DNA from: Yoonia litorea
Lineage (GTDB): Bacteria > Pseudomonadota > Alphaproteobacteria > Rhodobacterales > Rhodobacteraceae
DNA: 64,000 nucleotides
Assembly: GCF_900114675.1 (NCBI RefSeq)
Contig: NZ_FOZM01000001.1
Location: 1 to 64,000, forward strand
Direction of reading: 5' to 3'
Position numbers and translations under genes: made by a program. This document shows, one piece after another, positions 1 to 9,280 of this stretch (within the stretch, counting starts at the first letter, position 1; the number at the start of each line of letters is the position of its first letter). A model generated the notes under the pieces. The model was not told the DNA's origin. It searched no databases and was given only the letters and a program-made list of their open reading frames with translations.

Positions 1-57
1 ATCCGCGAAGGCGGCCGCACCGTCGGCGCCGGTGTTGTTTCCAAGATCACCGAGTAA
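1..57 (+). CDS. tuf: Elongation factor Tu, C-terminal end (partial)
   Basis: The first 18 codons read IREGGRTVGAGVVSKITE and then stop, which is the invariant C-terminus of EF-Tu domain 3. EF-Tu delivers aminoacyl-tRNA to the ribosome as a GTP complex. The gene starts outside the window. A tuf copy upstream of rpsJ is the usual str-S10 junction in alphaproteobacteria, which supports the identification despite the short fragment. Confidence 0.95.
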   Translation: MREGGRTVGAGVVSKITE

Positions 58-98
58 AACGCCGCCCGGGCACAAGCCCGACCGCTGCGAGAATAGAG

Positions 99-131
99 AA
101 AGGCCGCTCCGAAACGGGGCGGCCTTTTTTT
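99..131 (+). terminator. Intrinsic terminator after tuf
   Basis: A GC-rich stem (AGGCCGC at 101-107 pairing with GCGGCCT at 119-125) is followed directly by a run of T residues. It ends the tuf transcript before the inserted glycosyltransferase gene. Confidence 0.85.
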
Positions 132-214
132 ACTTGGCAGGACGGGCGACCTTTCCCTTGCATGGCCACGACCCATCGTGAACAACTCCAACATCGAACC
201 GAGAGGGTGTGACG

Positions 215-913
215 TTGTCCAACAACAGCTTGCTGGTTTACACGATGGCAATCGGTGCCGTTTACGACCTGCGGCCAGTCGCGCCAGAGGAGGGCGTCGA
301 CTTTATCTGCCTCACAGACCGTGATGATATTGACGCCAATGGCTGGACACTGCGGCAGGTCAGCCCAATTCTTCCGGGTGATCCATTTCGCAGTAGCCGC
401 GAATTCAAAACGTGCCCGCATCGCATTTTTGCCGATTACACGGAGTCCCTGTTCATCGACAGCAATGTGCAGCTCAGGGCACCGGCGACGGAACTCTGGG
501 GCCACCTGATGCCGACGCCAGAACATGTGTTCGGCGGGATGCGCCACTCACAGCGCAAATCGCTGAAGCAGGAGTTCCGGAAGGTCCGCCTCGGCAAGTT
601 TGACTATGACCGGATCATCACAGAACAAATGCGCTACACAGAGGAATTCTATCCTGATCTGATGGAACAAAAGCCTTTCTGGGGAGGGATGCTGGCGCGC
701 AGACATATGCACTCCGATTGTATCCGCGCAATGGAAATCTGGTATGCGCACGTGCTGAGGTACTCGCGTCGTGACCAGTTGTCATTACCAGTGGCGCTGG
801 CGCACTTGGACGAGAGCCAGAAATCCTTCTCCGACGCGAGTATACGCGAAACTACCTATCACCGCTGGCCCGTGGAAGAACGGCCCAAGCCGGCGTACCG
901 CAGGGTGAAATAG
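215..913 (+). CDS. DUF616-like glycosyltransferase domain protein
   Basis: A 232-residue protein with an N-terminal beta strand (LLVYTMAIGAVYDL), a LFIDSNVQL segment that resembles a DXD-type nucleotide-sugar site, and a late RRDQLSLPVAL motif. These are hallmarks of the DUF616/TOD1-like glycosyltransferase family (established family knowledge, from memory). Acceptor and sugar are unknown; surface polysaccharide is the likely target by inference. A GAGAGGG ribosome site at 201-207 fits the TTG at 215 (7-nt spacing) better than the GTG at 209. It lies between tuf and rpsJ, a place where most bacteria have no extra gene. Confidence 0.6.
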   Translation: MSNNSLLVYTMAIGAVYDLRPVAPEEGVDFICLTDRDDIDANGWTLRQVSPILPGDPFRSSREFKTCPHRIFADYTESLFIDSNVQLRAPATELWGHLMPTPEHVFGGMRHSQRKSLKQEFRKVRLGKFDYDRIITEQMRYTEEFYPDLMEQKPFWGGMLARRHMHSDCIRAMEIWYAHVLRYSRRDQLSLPVALAHLDESQKSFSDASIRETTYHRWPVEERPKPAYRRVK

Positions 914-1077
914 TCTGTGACCCGCTCGATGCGGATAGCGTGCAAGCAGAGTCCACGCGGTATGTCGCAACCCGGTATCTTGGATGCGATATGGTTTGCA
1001 TCAGCACAGAAGGCTGACAGCATGTCCGGGGCGCTTTGAACCGACAAATGCCACCGATTTCTTTCGCCAAAACCCCC
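914..1077. other. Gap between glycosyltransferase gene and rpsJ promoter
   Basis: With the promoter and leader the gap runs to 1226 (313 bases). I see no coding potential with a ribosome site, no tRNA and no clear terminator here. The only supported element in the gap is the rpsJ promoter at 1078-1106. Confidence 0.5.
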
Positions 1078-1106
1078 TTTACAGCCCACCCGACTCCCCC
1101 TATACG
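1078..1106 (+). promoter_or_regulatory. Promoter of rpsJ block
   Basis: TTTACA at 1078-1083, a C-rich 17-bp spacer, then TATACG at 1101-1106, about 120 bases before rpsJ. The same arrangement occurs at four other ribosomal junctions in this window (6083, 10060, 17550, 21031). A -10 box lacking the final T is common in alphaproteobacteria (established). Confidence 0.7.
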
Positions 1107-1226
1107 CCCCACATCCAACGGGTGCGCCTTCGCGCGCCCTATTTCGTTGGACAAAGACGCGATGAGGGTTCTGGATGAGCCATTGCCCTCCTCTCCGATC
1201 TCAACCCTGCTCTAAAGGGTGATGAC

Positions 1227-1538
1227 ATGGCAGCGAGCCAAAACATCCGTATTCGCCTCAAGGCGTTCGATTACCGGGTGCTTGATGCAAGCACACAGGA
1301 AATCGTCAGCACAGCCAAGCGTACAGGCGCTTCCGTGCGTGGGCCGATCCCACTTCCAAACAAAATCGAGAAGTTCACCGTTCTGCGTGGACCTCACATC
1401 GACAAGAAATCCCGCGATCAGTTCGAGATCCGCACGCACAAGCGTCTTCTCGACATCATCGACCCAACACCACAGACCGTGGACGCGCTGATGAAGCTCG
1501 ACCTGGCTGCCGGTGTTGACGTTCAGATTTCCGTATAA
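1227..1538 (+). CDS. rpsJ: 30S ribosomal protein S10
   Basis: A 103-residue protein of normal S10 length with the family's N-terminal [14 protein letters not shown] strand and the GPIPLPNK loop. S10 (uS10) sits in the 30S head and also pairs with NusB in antitermination. It is the first gene of the S10 block, 12 bases before rplC. An AAAGGGTG site precedes the ATG. It begins a new transcription unit driven by the promoter at 1078-1106. Confidence 0.97.
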   Translation: MAASQNIRIRLKAFDYRVLDASTQEIVSTAKRTGASVRGPIPLPNKIEKFTVLRGPHIDKKSRDQFEIRTHKRLLDIIDPTPQTVDALMKLDLAAGVDVQISV

Positions 1539-1550
1539 GGAGGGTTTCAT

Positions 1551-2387
1551 ATGCTCCGTACCGGACTTATCGCAAAGAAAGTCGGGATGACCCGACTGTT
1601 CATGGAAGACGGCAAGCAGATCCCTGTGACCGTTCTTTCGCTCGAAAACCTTCAGGTCGTTGCACAGCGGACCGCTGACAAGGACGGCTATGTCGCTGTC
1701 CAGTTGGGCGCTGGCAATGCCAAGGCCAAGCGCACATCGAAAGCCATGCGTGGTCACTTTGCAGCAGCAAAGGTCGAACCAAAGCGCAAGGTTGCCGAAT
1801 TCCGCGTGGCCCCTGAGAACATGATCAACGTGGGCGAAACGCTGACAGCGAACCACTACTTCGAAGGTCAGTTTGTCGACGTCTCAGGCACATCCATCGG
1901 TAAAGGTTTTGCCGGTGCGATGAAGCGCCACAACTTTGGTGGTCTGCGCGCGTCACACGGTGTTTCGATCTCTCACCGTTCGCATGGTTCCACCGGTCAG
2001 TGTCAGGACCCTGGCAAGGTGTTCAAAGGCAAGAAAATGGCAGGCCACATGGGCGCTGCCAAGGTCACAACGCAGAACCTGCAAGTCGTCAAGACTGACG
2101 CAGACCGCGGCGTGATCATGGTCAAGGGCGCTGTCCCTGGTGCCAAAGGTGGCTGGGTCACCATCAAGGATGCGGTCAAAAAGCCGATCCCTGAGAACGT
2201 GATCTATCCTGCCGGCCTCAAGTCGCTTGACGAAGAAGCCGCACGTCTGGCTGAAGAAGCCGCCGCACAGGCCGCCGCAGAAGAAGAAGCAGCAGCAAAG
2301 GCCGCTGCCGAAGCTGAACAGGCTGCCATCGATGCTGCTGAAGCCGAAGCCGCCGCAGAAGAAGGAGGCGAGAACAATGAAGGCTGA
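1551..2387 (+). CDS. rplC: 50S ribosomal protein L3 with Ala/Glu-rich tail
   Basis: A 278-residue protein; the typical L3 is near 210. The core carries the L3 signature ([29 protein letters not shown] around residues 125-155). Residues from about 225 to the end form a low-complexity Ala/Glu tail. L3 (uL3) nucleates 50S assembly and reaches the peptidyl-transferase region. AAGGAGG at 1539-1545 is its ribosome site. The last 11 bases overlap rplD, so the tail also carries the rplD ribosome site (GAAGGAGG at 2361-2368). Confidence 0.97.
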   Translation: MLRTGLIAKKVGMTRLFMEDGKQIPVTVLSLENLQVVAQRTADKDGYVAVQLGAGNAKAKRTSKAMRGHFAAAKVEPKRKVAEFRVAPENMINVGETLTANHYFEGQFVDVSGTSIGKGFAGAMKRHNFGGLRASHGVSISHRSHGSTGQCQDPGKVFKGKKMAGHMGAAKVTTQNLQVVKTDADRGVIMVKGAVPGAKGGWVTIKDAVKKPIPENVIYPAGLKSLDEEAARLAEEAAAQAAAEEEAAAKAAAEAEQAAIDAAEAEAAAEEGGENNEG

Positions 2388-2997
2388 TGCAATCAAACTG
2401 GACGGCAAAAAAGCCGGTTCCGTCGAACTGAACGACGAAATCTTCGGTCTGGAGCCCCGCAAGGACATCCTGCACCGTGTCGTCAGATGGCAGCGCAACA
2501 AGGCAATGGCAGGCACACACGACGTGCTCGGCCGTTCCGAAGTGAGCTATTCCACCAAGAAGATCTATCGCCAGAAGGGCACAGGCGGCGCACGCCATGG
2601 TTCCCGTGGTGCACCGATCTTCCGTTCCGGTGGCGTCTACAAGGGCCCAACCCCACGTAGCCATGCCCACGATCTGCCAAAGAAGTTCCGTAAGCTTGGT
2701 CTCAAGCACGCTCTGTCCGCAAAAGTGGCGGCTGGAGAGCTGGTGATCGTTGACACTATCGAAATCAAGGACGCCAAGACAGGTGCACTGGCCAAGATGG
2801 TCGGCAACCTCGGCTGGAAGCGTGCGCTGGTGATCGACGGTGCCGAAGTGAACGAAAACTTCAAAAAGGCGGCTGCCAACATCACAACCCTGAACGTTCT
2901 CCCATCTATGGGTGCCAACGTTTACGACATCCTCAAGTCAGACACACTTGTTCTGACCAAAGCTGGTGTCGAAGCTCTGGAGGCTCGTTTGTCATGA
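2377..2997 (+). CDS. rplD: 50S ribosomal protein L4
   Basis: A 206-residue protein with the L4 motif [16 protein letters not shown] at its centre (the loop that enters the exit tunnel). The start ATG at 2377 follows GAAGGAGG by 8 bases and lies inside rplC in another frame, implying translational coupling. In enterobacteria L4 represses its own S10 operon; nothing in this sequence proves that here. The stop overlaps rplW by 4 bases (ATGA). Confidence 0.97.
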   Translation: MKADAIKLDGKKAGSVELNDEIFGLEPRKDILHRVVRWQRNKAMAGTHDVLGRSEVSYSTKKIYRQKGTGGARHGSRGAPIFRSGGVYKGPTPRSHAHDLPKKFRKLGLKHALSAKVAAGELVIVDTIEIKDAKTGALAKMVGNLGWKRALVIDGAEVNENFKKAAANITTLNVLPSMGANVYDILKSDTLVLTKAGVEALEARLS

Positions 2998-3290
2998 ACG
3001 CCAAAGCAGAACATTACGATGTGATCCGCAAACCGGTCATCACCGAGAAAGCAACGATGGCCTCTGAGCAGAACGCCGTTGTCTTCGAAGTTGCGATCGA
3101 CGCGAACAAACCAATGATCAAGGAAGCTGTTGAAAGCCTCTTTGGTGTCAAGGTCAAAGCGGTGAACACCACGATCACAAAAGGCAAGGTCAAGCGTTTC
3201 CGCGGCCAGCTTGGCACCCGCAAGGATGTCAAAAAAGCCTACGTGACGCTCGAAGAAGGCAACACCATCGACGTCTCGACCGGTCTGTAA
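2994..3290 (+). CDS. rplW: 50S ribosomal protein L23
   Basis: A 98-residue protein starting at the ATGA overlap with rplD. It contains the L23 pattern [10 protein letters not shown] and [11 protein letters not shown]23 (uL23) lies at the polypeptide exit and is the docking site for trigger factor and SRP. In most bacteria rplB follows at once; here a terminator and three non-ribosomal genes intervene. Confidence 0.97.
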   Translation: MNAKAEHYDVIRKPVITEKATMASEQNAVVFEVAIDANKPMIKEAVESLFGVKVKAVNTTITKGKVKRFRGQLGTRKDVKKAYVTLEEGNTIDVSTGL

Positions 3291-3314
3291 GAGATCAATC
3301 GACTGAAATCACGG

Positions 3315-3344
3315 AAGGCCCCCGCACCACGCGGGGGCCTTTTG
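3315..3344 (+). terminator. Intrinsic terminator after rplW
   Basis: AAGGCCCCCGC pairs with GCGGGGGCCTT across a 5-nt loop and is followed by TT and GCGTTTG. It closes the rpsJ-rplC-rplD-rplW unit and explains why a new promoter is needed before rplB. Confidence 0.85.
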
Positions 3345-3414
3345 CGTTTGCGTGTTGTCTTTCCCGGTCATGCTTGCAACTCTGCGGCCCAGTTTGGCTG
3401 ACACATCGGGCGAC

Positions 3415-4134
3415 ATGGAACAGGAAATCACGTGGCGACGCGGCAAATACCCAAAGCAGGATGCCGCACTTGAAGAAAGATGGGTCACCTACAATCGTGC
3501 CAATCCGCGTAGCGAAACCAAAACGGTGCAGCGCGGTCTGAATGATTGCGATATCCACTATATCAATCTGGCCAAGCGCGAAGACCGGCGGCAGCAGATC
3601 GAAAAAGAGTTCGCGAAAGCTGGCATATCGCATTACGCCCGCTTTGAGGCGCGCGAAAATGAGCGTGGCTCAATCGGATGTGCACAATCCCATCGTGATC
3701 TGATCGCCAGTGTAACCCCGCACCCGGACCGTTTGACGATGGTATGTGAGGACGATTGCGAGTTTCTTGCCTCCCGAGCGGAAATTGACGCCGCCATCAA
3801 TGCCTTCGCAAATGACGAAAGGCTCAGCGTCCTTTGTCTGGCCTATGCGGCAAAGAATGGCATCGGGATATCGGACCTCCTGGCGATTTCCTCGAACCTT
3901 AAGACCACGGCTTGCTACATATTTAAGCCAGCGGTAGCTGACGATCTTCGGGACTGCTTTGACGAAAGCTTCCACCGTCTCTCGCAAGGGGAGCGCGACA
4001 AGACAGCCGCGATAGATGTGCGCTGGCGTGACCTTCAGGCTAAGTACTTCTTCGCGCTGCCGATCAAGCGCGCTTTGCGACAGCGGCGGTCCTATTCGGA
4101 TATCGTCAATCGCAAGGTATTCTATCGCGTATAG
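3415..4134 (+). CDS. Glycosyltransferase family 25-type (LPS biosynthesis) protein
   Basis: A 239-residue product. The motifs YINLAKREDRR (about residue 49), GSIGCAQSHRDL (about 85) and the acidic CEDDCEF (about 111) follow the order of the GT25/LpsA family, which transfers sugars to lipooligosaccharide cores. The donor and acceptor here are unknown. Starts further upstream exist at 3370 (ATG) and 3352 (GTG), but none has a good ribosome site, so the N-terminus is uncertain; about 48 residues precede the usual GT25 start. It lies in an insertion between rplW and rplB. Confidence 0.75.
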   Translation: MEQEITWRRGKYPKQDAALEERWVTYNRANPRSETKTVQRGLNDCDIHYINLAKREDRRQQIEKEFAKAGISHYARFEARENERGSIGCAQSHRDLIASVTPHPDRLTMVCEDDCEFLASRAEIDAAINAFANDERLSVLCLAYAAKNGIGISDLLAISSNLKTTACYIFKPAVADDLRDCFDESFHRLSQGERDKTAAIDVRWRDLQAKYFFALPIKRALRQRRSYSDIVNRKVFYRV

Positions 4135-4191
4135 TCATCTGACCGGCGGGCGGCCCCAAGGCTTGTCGCGGATACGTGAAGGGACCATGCA

Positions 4192-4818
4192 ATGGCGATG
4201 ATCACTGAAATTGAGGACTATTTCACCAAAGGCTGTGGTCGGTGTGATCGCTTTGACACCGACGCTTGCTCGGCGCGGATTTGGGCTGAAGGGCAGGCGG
4301 CCCTCCGGCGGCTTTGTCTAGATGTCGGTCTGTCCGAACACGTCAAATGGGGCCACCCTTGCTACATGCACGCCGGGCGCAATATCGCGATCATGGGCGC
4401 ATTCCGCGACAACTTTCGTCTGTCGTTTTTCAACGCAGCTTTGATGAAGGACCCAGAGGGTATTCTGGAAAAGCAGGGCGCCAATACACAAAACCCCGAT
4501 ATGATCCGCTTCGTCACAAATGGTCAGGTGACTGAGCAGGCAGAGATTATCCGCGCCTACCTGCGCGAGGCGATGGACTATGCCGAGACAGGGATCAAGG
4601 CACTCAAAGTCGTGCGCGACATCCCGATCCCCGACGAGTTGATCGACGCGCTCGACGCCGACCCGGAATTGGCCGAAGCCTTCGCCGCCCTGACCCCGGG
4701 ACGGCAAAAGAGCTATGCGTTTAATCTGGGCCAGGCCAAGCAGTCAGCAACGCGGGTGGCACGGATCGCGAAGTTTCGGGAGAAGATACTGGCAGGGAAG
4801 GGGGCGATGGAGCGGTGA
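4192..4818 (+). CDS. YdeI/DUF1801-family protein
   Basis: A 208-residue soluble protein. The N-terminal half has the DUF1801 pattern (SEHVKWGHPCYMHAGRNIAIMG and RLSFFNAALMKDP), and the C-terminus ends in the YdeI/OmdA-type LTPGRQKSYAFNLGQAKQ helix pair. Family members are widespread but their biochemical role is unclear. GAAGGG at 4178-4183 is 8 bases before the chosen ATG; a second ATG follows at 4198. It is second in the rplW-rplB insertion. Confidence 0.75.
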   Translation: MAMITEIEDYFTKGCGRCDRFDTDACSARIWAEGQAALRRLCLDVGLSEHVKWGHPCYMHAGRNIAIMGAFRDNFRLSFFNAALMKDPEGILEKQGANTQNPDMIRFVTNGQVTEQAEIIRAYLREAMDYAETGIKALKVVRDIPIPDELIDALDADPELAEAFAALTPGRQKSYAFNLGQAKQSATRVARIAKFREKILAGKGAMER

Positions 4819-4859
4819 AGGCGAAGCCTCAAGCCACCACCGCGCGTTTCGAAGATCTC

Positions 4860-5945
4860 CTATGTGGCCTCATGAGGGACTAAAACTTCGAGATCGCCTC
4901 TGGTGTATGATGAGATTTCTGCGGCGACCTCTTCTCCTGAGAGGTTTGCTATTTCCGGAATTGCACTGATCATCTGACCGGCGGCCAAGACTTTAATCGC
5001 GCGCTCGAGATCAATCTCTGAGAGAACTTCAGTCTCGATGCGGTCCGAAACCGCATCTTTCCAAATTCGCTTCACTTCATTGACAGAAATCATAGATCTG
5101 CCCTGAAGGTGTTCAAACTGGGCGGCGATCAGCGTTGGGGTCTCTGGCAGTCGTCGGACAATCATCGCAACTTTTGCATCTGGTCGCGCAAAGTAAGATG
5201 CGAGGTGAAGTGGCGATCCATCCGGTGAGATGATGAAGCGGGCGTTGCTGATGATCTGAACTTGCTTTTCAAAAGTCATCTTTTGCGGATGTACTTCAAC
5301 ATAGCCCGCAGATTTTAGCGCCTGAACCAAACGCCCTTCACCCGTAAAGCGCCCACGACTCGCTCGCAGTTTGCGACGCGAAATGTATATCTTGTCGGGT
5401 AGACTGGATTGATCTGCCGGGATCGAAAGCGATTGGACATATTTCCGGAATGCGGCGGACCCTTTCATCCGTAAACCCACCCCACATCCTGCATCAGGCA
5501 CGATCAGTCTTTCAAATCGTCGTGGCTGTGAGAGGGGAAGATCTTGCAGCCCTTGATAAAAGAAATCCAGTATCGGGCGATGTTTGCGGCGGGAGTTCCA
5601 TAAGGTGCGGGGCCCGCGCGAAATCAGGACAAAACCGTCCAATTCCGAACGCCTACTGTCTATTGCCCAACTTCGCGCGACAGTCTCGACGAGGACATGG
5701 CCAAAATGCCCCTGCATCCATCCGCCATAAAGATAGGTCCCAGTTTGAAATGGAACTTCGTCATTGTGGTCGGGGACGGGCGGCGCAGGCACCGGCTCAA
5801 AAGGTGACGTATATTCCCGACTTTCTTCAACGAAGCGGCCATCCGCTTCGAAGACACCGCATGGGCCGCGATAAACCACGGGCGGAACGACCAGCGCATT
5901 TTCGACAACGCGAACATTATCAGTCAGGATCGGAAATTGTGACAT
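4860..5945 (-). CDS. Glycosyltransferase family 61-type protein
   Basis: A 361-residue product with the GT61 (DUF563) pattern: KIYISRRKLRASRGR, then EVHPQKMTFEKQVQIISNA, then SPDGSPLHLASYF near residue 245, where GT61 has its G-x-HGS-x-L motif (here the His is replaced by Asp). GT61 enzymes transfer pentoses and other sugars to polysaccharides or glycoproteins. I chose ATG at 5945; a TTG at 5963 would add six residues without a better ribosome site. It is transcribed against the ribosomal genes. Confidence 0.75.
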   Translation of the reverse strand: MSQFPILTDNVRVVENALVVPPVVYRGPCGVFEADGRFVEESREYTSPFEPVPAPPVPDHNDEVPFQTGTYLYGGWMQGHFGHVLVETVARSWAIDSRRSELDGFVLISRGPRTLWNSRRKHRPILDFFYQGLQDLPLSQPRRFERLIVPDAGCGVGLRMKGSAAFRKYVQSLSIPADQSSLPDKIYISRRKLRASRGRFTGEGRLVQALKSAGYVEVHPQKMTFEKQVQIISNARFIISPDGSPLHLASYFARPDAKVAMIVRRLPETPTLIAAQFEHLQGRSMISVNEVKRIWKDAVSDRIETEVLSEIDLERAIKVLAAGQMISAIPEIANLSGEEVAAEISSYTRGDLEVLVPHEAT

Positions 5946-6082
5946 TCTTTGGCGCTCAGACAAGGTGGTGCGGCCAACTTCTTAAAGACCACTGCGAATA
6001 GCAAACTGAAATCTGAAAAGTGGTTCAGAAGCTTAGGCGATGCGATCATTCCGGTGACTACGACTAGATGAAACCTAACCCC
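5946..6082. other. Gap between GT61 gene and rplB promoter
   Basis: Together with the promoter and leader hairpin this gap spans 5946-6237 (292 bases). It must hold the GT61 promoter on the minus strand, but I cannot place it with confidence. No gene is seen. Confidence 0.4.
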
Positions 6083-6111
6083 TTGCCACCCCTGCCATCC
6101 CCCTCTATACC
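6083..6111 (+). promoter_or_regulatory. Promoter of rplB block
   Basis: TTGCCA at 6083-6088, a C-rich 17-bp spacer, and TATACC at 6106-6111. It matches the promoters before rpsJ, rpmC, rplO and rpsM. It lies about 125 bases before rplB. Confidence 0.7.
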
Positions 6112-6191
6112 CCGCGCATTCCCGCAGCCTCGGATTCGTCCGGGGCTCGCGTGTTTTATCGTCGGGGACCTTCGGGGCCCTTTACCACATA

Positions 6192-6212
6192 GCCCCGGAT
6201 CAGGTCCGGGGC
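6192..6212 (+). promoter_or_regulatory. Hairpin in the rplB leader
   Basis: GCCCCGGA pairs perfectly with TCCGGGGC around a 5-nt loop, 25 bases before the rplB start codon. No T-run follows, so it is unlikely to be a terminator. It may be a leader structure or a member of the local repeat families. Confidence 0.5.
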
Positions 6213-6237
6213 GCCTAAGCAAACGGAAGAAGCTAAC

Positions 6238-7080
6238 ATGGCACTCAAGTCGTACAAACCGACGACGCCGGGCCAGCGTGGGCTGGTGCTGATCGACCGT
6301 TCGGAGCTTTGGAAAGGACGTCCAGTCAAAGCCCTCACTGAGGGTTTGACCAAGTCGGGCGGCCGGAACAACACCGGACGGATCACCATGCGTCGCATTG
6401 GTGGGGGCGCAAAGCGTCTTTACCGCATCGTCGATTTCAAGCGCAACAAAATGGACATGTCCGCCGTTGTCGCCCGCATCGAATATGACCCGAACCGGAC
6501 CGCTTTCATCGCACTGATCCAGTACGAAGACGGCACACAGAATTACATCCTTGCCCCACAGCGTCTGGCTGTTGGTGACAAGGTGATTGCCTCCGCCAAG
6601 GCTGACATCAAGCCTGGCAACGCCATGCCATTCAGCGGCATGCCAATCGGGACAATCGTTCACAACATCGAACTCAAGCCAGGCAAAGGCGGTCAGATCG
6701 CCCGCGCAGCCGGCACATACGCCCAGTTTGTCGGTCGCGACGGTGGCTACGCACAGGTGCGTTTGTCATCCGGTGAGCTCCGTCTGGTCCGTCAGGAATG
6801 CATGGCCACCGTTGGTGCCGTGTCCAACCCTGACAACTCCAACCAGAACATCGGTAAAGCCGGCCGCAACCGCCATAAGGGTATCCGCCCATCTGTCCGC
6901 GGTGTTGCCATGAACCCGATCGACCACCCGCACGGTGGTGGTGAGGGCCGCACATCCGGTGGTCGTACGCCTGTGACCCCATGGGGCAAGGACACCAAGG
7001 GTAAGCGTACCCGCAACAAGAACAAAGCATCGCAGCGCCTTATCGTGCGTTCGCGTCACGCTAAGAAGAAAGGCCGTTAA
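6238..7080 (+). CDS. rplB: 50S ribosomal protein L2
   Basis: A 280-residue protein of normal L2 length. It has [12 protein letters not shown] near the N-terminus and the invariant [18 protein letters not shown] around residues 222-240, which holds the histidine important for peptidyl-transfer function. L2 (uL2) bridges domains of 23S rRNA and the 30S. An AACGGAAGAAG stretch precedes the ATG. It opens the second ribosomal block and is 2 bases before rpsS. Confidence 0.98.
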   Translation: MALKSYKPTTPGQRGLVLIDRSELWKGRPVKALTEGLTKSGGRNNTGRITMRRIGGGAKRLYRIVDFKRNKMDMSAVVARIEYDPNRTAFIALIQYEDGTQNYILAPQRLAVGDKVIASAKADIKPGNAMPFSGMPIGTIVHNIELKPGKGGQIARAAGTYAQFVGRDGGYAQVRLSSGELRLVRQECMATVGAVSNPDNSNQNIGKAGRNRHKGIRPSVRGVAMNPIDHPHGGGEGRTSGGRTPVTPWGKDTKGKRTRNKNKASQRLIVRSRHAKKKGR

Positions 7081-7082
7081 TC

Positions 7083-7361
7083 ATGGCTCGTTCCGTCTGG
7101 AAAGGCCCATTCGTCGACGCTTACGTCCTCAAGAAGGCCGAAGCTGTCCGCGAAAGCGGCCGCAACGAAGTGATCAAGATCTGGTCGCGTCGTTCCACCA
7201 TCCTGCCTCAGTTCGTTGGTCTGACGTTTGGCGTCTACAACGGCAAGAAGCATATCCCTGTCAACGTCACAGAAGACATGATCGGTCAGAAGTTCGGTGA
7301 ATACTCGCCAACCCGCACCTATTACGGTCACGCTGCTGACAAAAAAGCGAAGCGGAAGTAA
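7083..7361 (+). CDS. rpsS: 30S ribosomal protein S19
   Basis: A 92-residue protein with the S19 pattern [10 protein letters not shown] at the start, IKTWSRR-like [12 protein letters not shown] in the middle, and [14 protein letters not shown] at the end. S19 (uS19) lies in the 30S head beside S13. It is packed between rplB (2 bases) and rplV (3 bases). Confidence 0.98.
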   Translation: MARSVWKGPFVDAYVLKKAEAVRESGRNEVIKIWSRRSTILPQFVGLTFGVYNGKKHIPVNVTEDMIGQKFGEYSPTRTYYGHAADKKAKRK

Positions 7362-7364
7362 GCC

Positions 7365-7745
7365 ATGAGCAAGGATAAGAATCCCCGCCGCGTGGCCGAC
7401 AACGAAGCAATGGCAAAACTGCGCATGCTCCGTACGTCCCCGCAAAAGCTGAACCTCGTTGCTGGTATGATCCGCGGCAAGAAAGTCGAACAGGCTCTGA
7501 ACGACCTGACTTTCTCCAAAAAGCGCGTTTCACAGGACGTGAAGAAATGCCTTCAGTCCGCCATCGCCAACGCTGAAAATAACCACAACCTTGACGTCGA
7601 TGAACTCGTCGTTGCCGAGGCTTATGTTGGTAAGAACCTGACGATGAAGCGCGGTCGCCCACGGGCACGCGGTCGTTTCGGGAAGATCATCAAGCCATTC
7701 GCCGAAATCACCATCAAGGTGCGTCAAGTTGAGGAGCAAGCATAA
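7365..7745 (+). CDS. rplV: 50S ribosomal protein L22
   Basis: A 126-residue protein. It shows [17 protein letters not shown] and the tunnel-lining hairpin region near [14 protein letters not shown]22 (uL22) forms part of the exit-tunnel constriction where macrolide-resistance changes occur. The stop overlaps the rpsC start by one base (TAATG). Confidence 0.98.
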   Translation: MSKDKNPRRVADNEAMAKLRMLRTSPQKLNLVAGMIRGKKVEQALNDLTFSKKRVSQDVKKCLQSAIANAENNHNLDVDELVVAEAYVGKNLTMKRGRPRARGRFGKIIKPFAEITIKVRQVEEQA

Positions 7746-8446
7746 TGGGTAACAAAGTAAACCCCGTCGGAATGCGCCTCCAGGTCAACCGCACCTGGGA
7801 TAGCCGTTGGTATGCAGATACCAAGGACTATGGTGATCTTCTGCTAGAAGACCTGAAGATCAAGGACTTCATCAAGAAGGAATGCGCACAGGCCGGCATC
7901 AGCCGCGTGATCATCGAACGTCCGCACAAAAAGTGCCGCGTGACGATCCACGCAGCCCGTCCCGGTGTGATCATCGGCAAAAAGGGTGCTGACATCGAAG
8001 GTCTGCGCAAGAAGCTGTCGAACCTGACAGATTCCGAGCTGCACCTGAACATCGTCGAAGTCCGCAAGCCGGAACTGGACGCACAGCTGGTCGCTGAATC
8101 CATCGGTCAGCAGCTTGAGCGTCGTGTGTCCTTCCGCCGCGCAATGAAGCGTGGCGTGCAGAACGCAATGCGCATGGGCGCCCTGGGCATCCGCGTGAAC
8201 CTCGCCGGTCGTCTGGGCGGTGCTGAAATCGCGCGTACCGAATGGTACCGTGAGGGCCGCGTGCCGCTGCACACCCTGCGCGCCGACATCGACTATGCGC
8301 ATTATGAGGCAATGACGCCTTACGGTATCATCGGCATCAAGGTGTTCATCTACAAAGGTGACATCATGGAGCATGATCCGTCTGCGCACGACCGCAAACA
8401 TGCCGAGCTGCAAGAGGGCGCTGTCCCTCGCGGCCCGCGCCGCTAA
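7745..8446 (+). CDS. rpsC: 30S ribosomal protein S3
   Basis: A 233-residue protein beginning [16 protein letters not shown]. The KH-domain loop [15 protein letters not shown] is near residues 77-92 and the C-terminal domain contains [21 protein letters not shown]3 (uS3) is in the 30S head at the mRNA entry and contributes to helicase activity. The start overlaps rplV, so translation is probably coupled. Confidence 0.98.
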   Translation: MGNKVNPVGMRLQVNRTWDSRWYADTKDYGDLLLEDLKIKDFIKKECAQAGISRVIIERPHKKCRVTIHAARPGVIIGKKGADIEGLRKKLSNLTDSELHLNIVEVRKPELDAQLVAESIGQQLERRVSFRRAMKRGVQNAMRMGALGIRVNLAGRLGGAEIARTEWYREGRVPLHTLRADIDYAHYEAMTPYGIIGIKVFIYKGDIMEHDPSAHDRKHAELQEGAVPRGPRR

Positions 8447-8460
8447 GGAGGGCATAGGAT

Positions 8461-8874
8461 ATGCTGCAACCAAAGCGTACAAAATTCCGCAAGATGCACA
8501 AAGGCCGCATCCGTGGGGAAGCCAAAGGCGGGTCTGACCTGAACTTTGGCTCCTACGGTCTGAAAGCCCTTGAGCCAGAGCGGATCACCGCACGTCAGAT
8601 CGAAGCTGCACGTCGCGCCATGACACGTCACATGAAGCGTCAGGGCCGTGTGTGGATCCGTATCTTCCCGGACCTGCCTGTGACTTCGAAACCTATCGAA
8701 GTGCGTATGGGTAAAGGTAAGGGCTCGGTCGACTTCTGGGCTTGCAAGGTCAAGCCAGGCCGCGTGATGTTCGAAATTGACGGAGTCAACGAAGACATCG
8801 CCCGCGAAGCCCTGCGTCTGGCCGCGATGAAGCTGCCGATCAAGACACGGACCGTGGTTCGCGAGGATTGGTGA
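8461..8874 (+). CDS. rplP: 50S ribosomal protein L16
   Basis: A 137-residue protein starting [16 protein letters not shown], with [13 protein letters not shown] and VRMGKGKG. The arginine of VRMGKGKG (residue 82) corresponds to E. coli Arg81, the site hydroxylated there by the oxygenase YcfD/RoxA (established for E. coli). L16 (uL16) organises the A-site tRNA elbow. AAGGAGG at 8445-8451 is the ribosome site. It is the last gene of the rplB block. Confidence 0.98.
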   Translation: MLQPKRTKFRKMHKGRIRGEAKGGSDLNFGSYGLKALEPERITARQIEAARRAMTRHMKRQGRVWIRIFPDLPVTSKPIEVRMGKGKGSVDFWACKVKPGRVMFEIDGVNEDIAREALRLAAMKLPIKTRTVVREDW

Positions 8875-8906
8875 TCTAGCGTTTCACGCTGATTGCGAGA
8901 GAAAAG

Positions 8907-8941
8907 AAACCCCCGTCGAGAAATCGGCGGGGGTTTTGTTT
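8907..8941 (+). terminator. Intrinsic terminator after rplP
   Basis: AAACCCCCG at 8907-8915 pairs with CGGGGGTTT at 8928-8936, followed by TGTTTTTC. It ends the second ribosomal block. Confidence 0.88.
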
Positions 8942-9280
8942 TTCTATCGATCCAACGCCCCGCCCGGCATCGCCGGGCAGCGCCCGGACCTCCCCCATGG
9001 GGAGGGCGCTTTTGCGGTGGTGCGATTGGAACTGGTTTCTCAAGTGATGTGAGGTCGCGCGTCATTCGGGCGTTTGCGCGCCCACCCCGAGGTCCGGGCG
9101 CTGCCCTTGTTTTGTGCGAGACATGTCGGGCTGAAACCCGACCTACGTAACGCGAGACCCGTAGGTCGGGGTTCACCGCGACAATGGCTCTGACCGTGAC
9201 CTAACCAGACTGGGCTCCGCCCGTGATGACCTCAAACGCTCCCCCGGAGCGTTTGCCGGACCAAAGGTCCGGTCCGGTCA
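8942..9280. repeat. Intergenic repeat cluster downstream of rplP
   Basis: This 339-base gap contains no convincing gene. It holds a series of hairpins: 8962-8978 (GCCCGGC-ATC-GCCGGGC), 8989-9005 (CCTCCCC-CAT-GGGGAGG), an 11-bp stem at 9137-9147/9160-9170, 9234-9254 (AAACGCTCC-CCC-GGAGCGTTT), and a 7-bp stem with AAA loop just after. The segment reading CGCCCACCCCGAGGTCCGGG near 9078 recurs near 17140. The first two hairpins recur at 16957 and 17045. Confidence 0.75.

Noticed and set aside
914..1226. Possible tRNA or small gene between the first glycosyltransferase and rpsJ
   Set aside because: No cloverleaf or supported frame found by eye; only the promoter is supportable.
6112..6237. Riboswitch or L4/L1-type leader upstream of rplB
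   Set aside because: A hairpin is present but no known ribosomal leader structure could be recognised.
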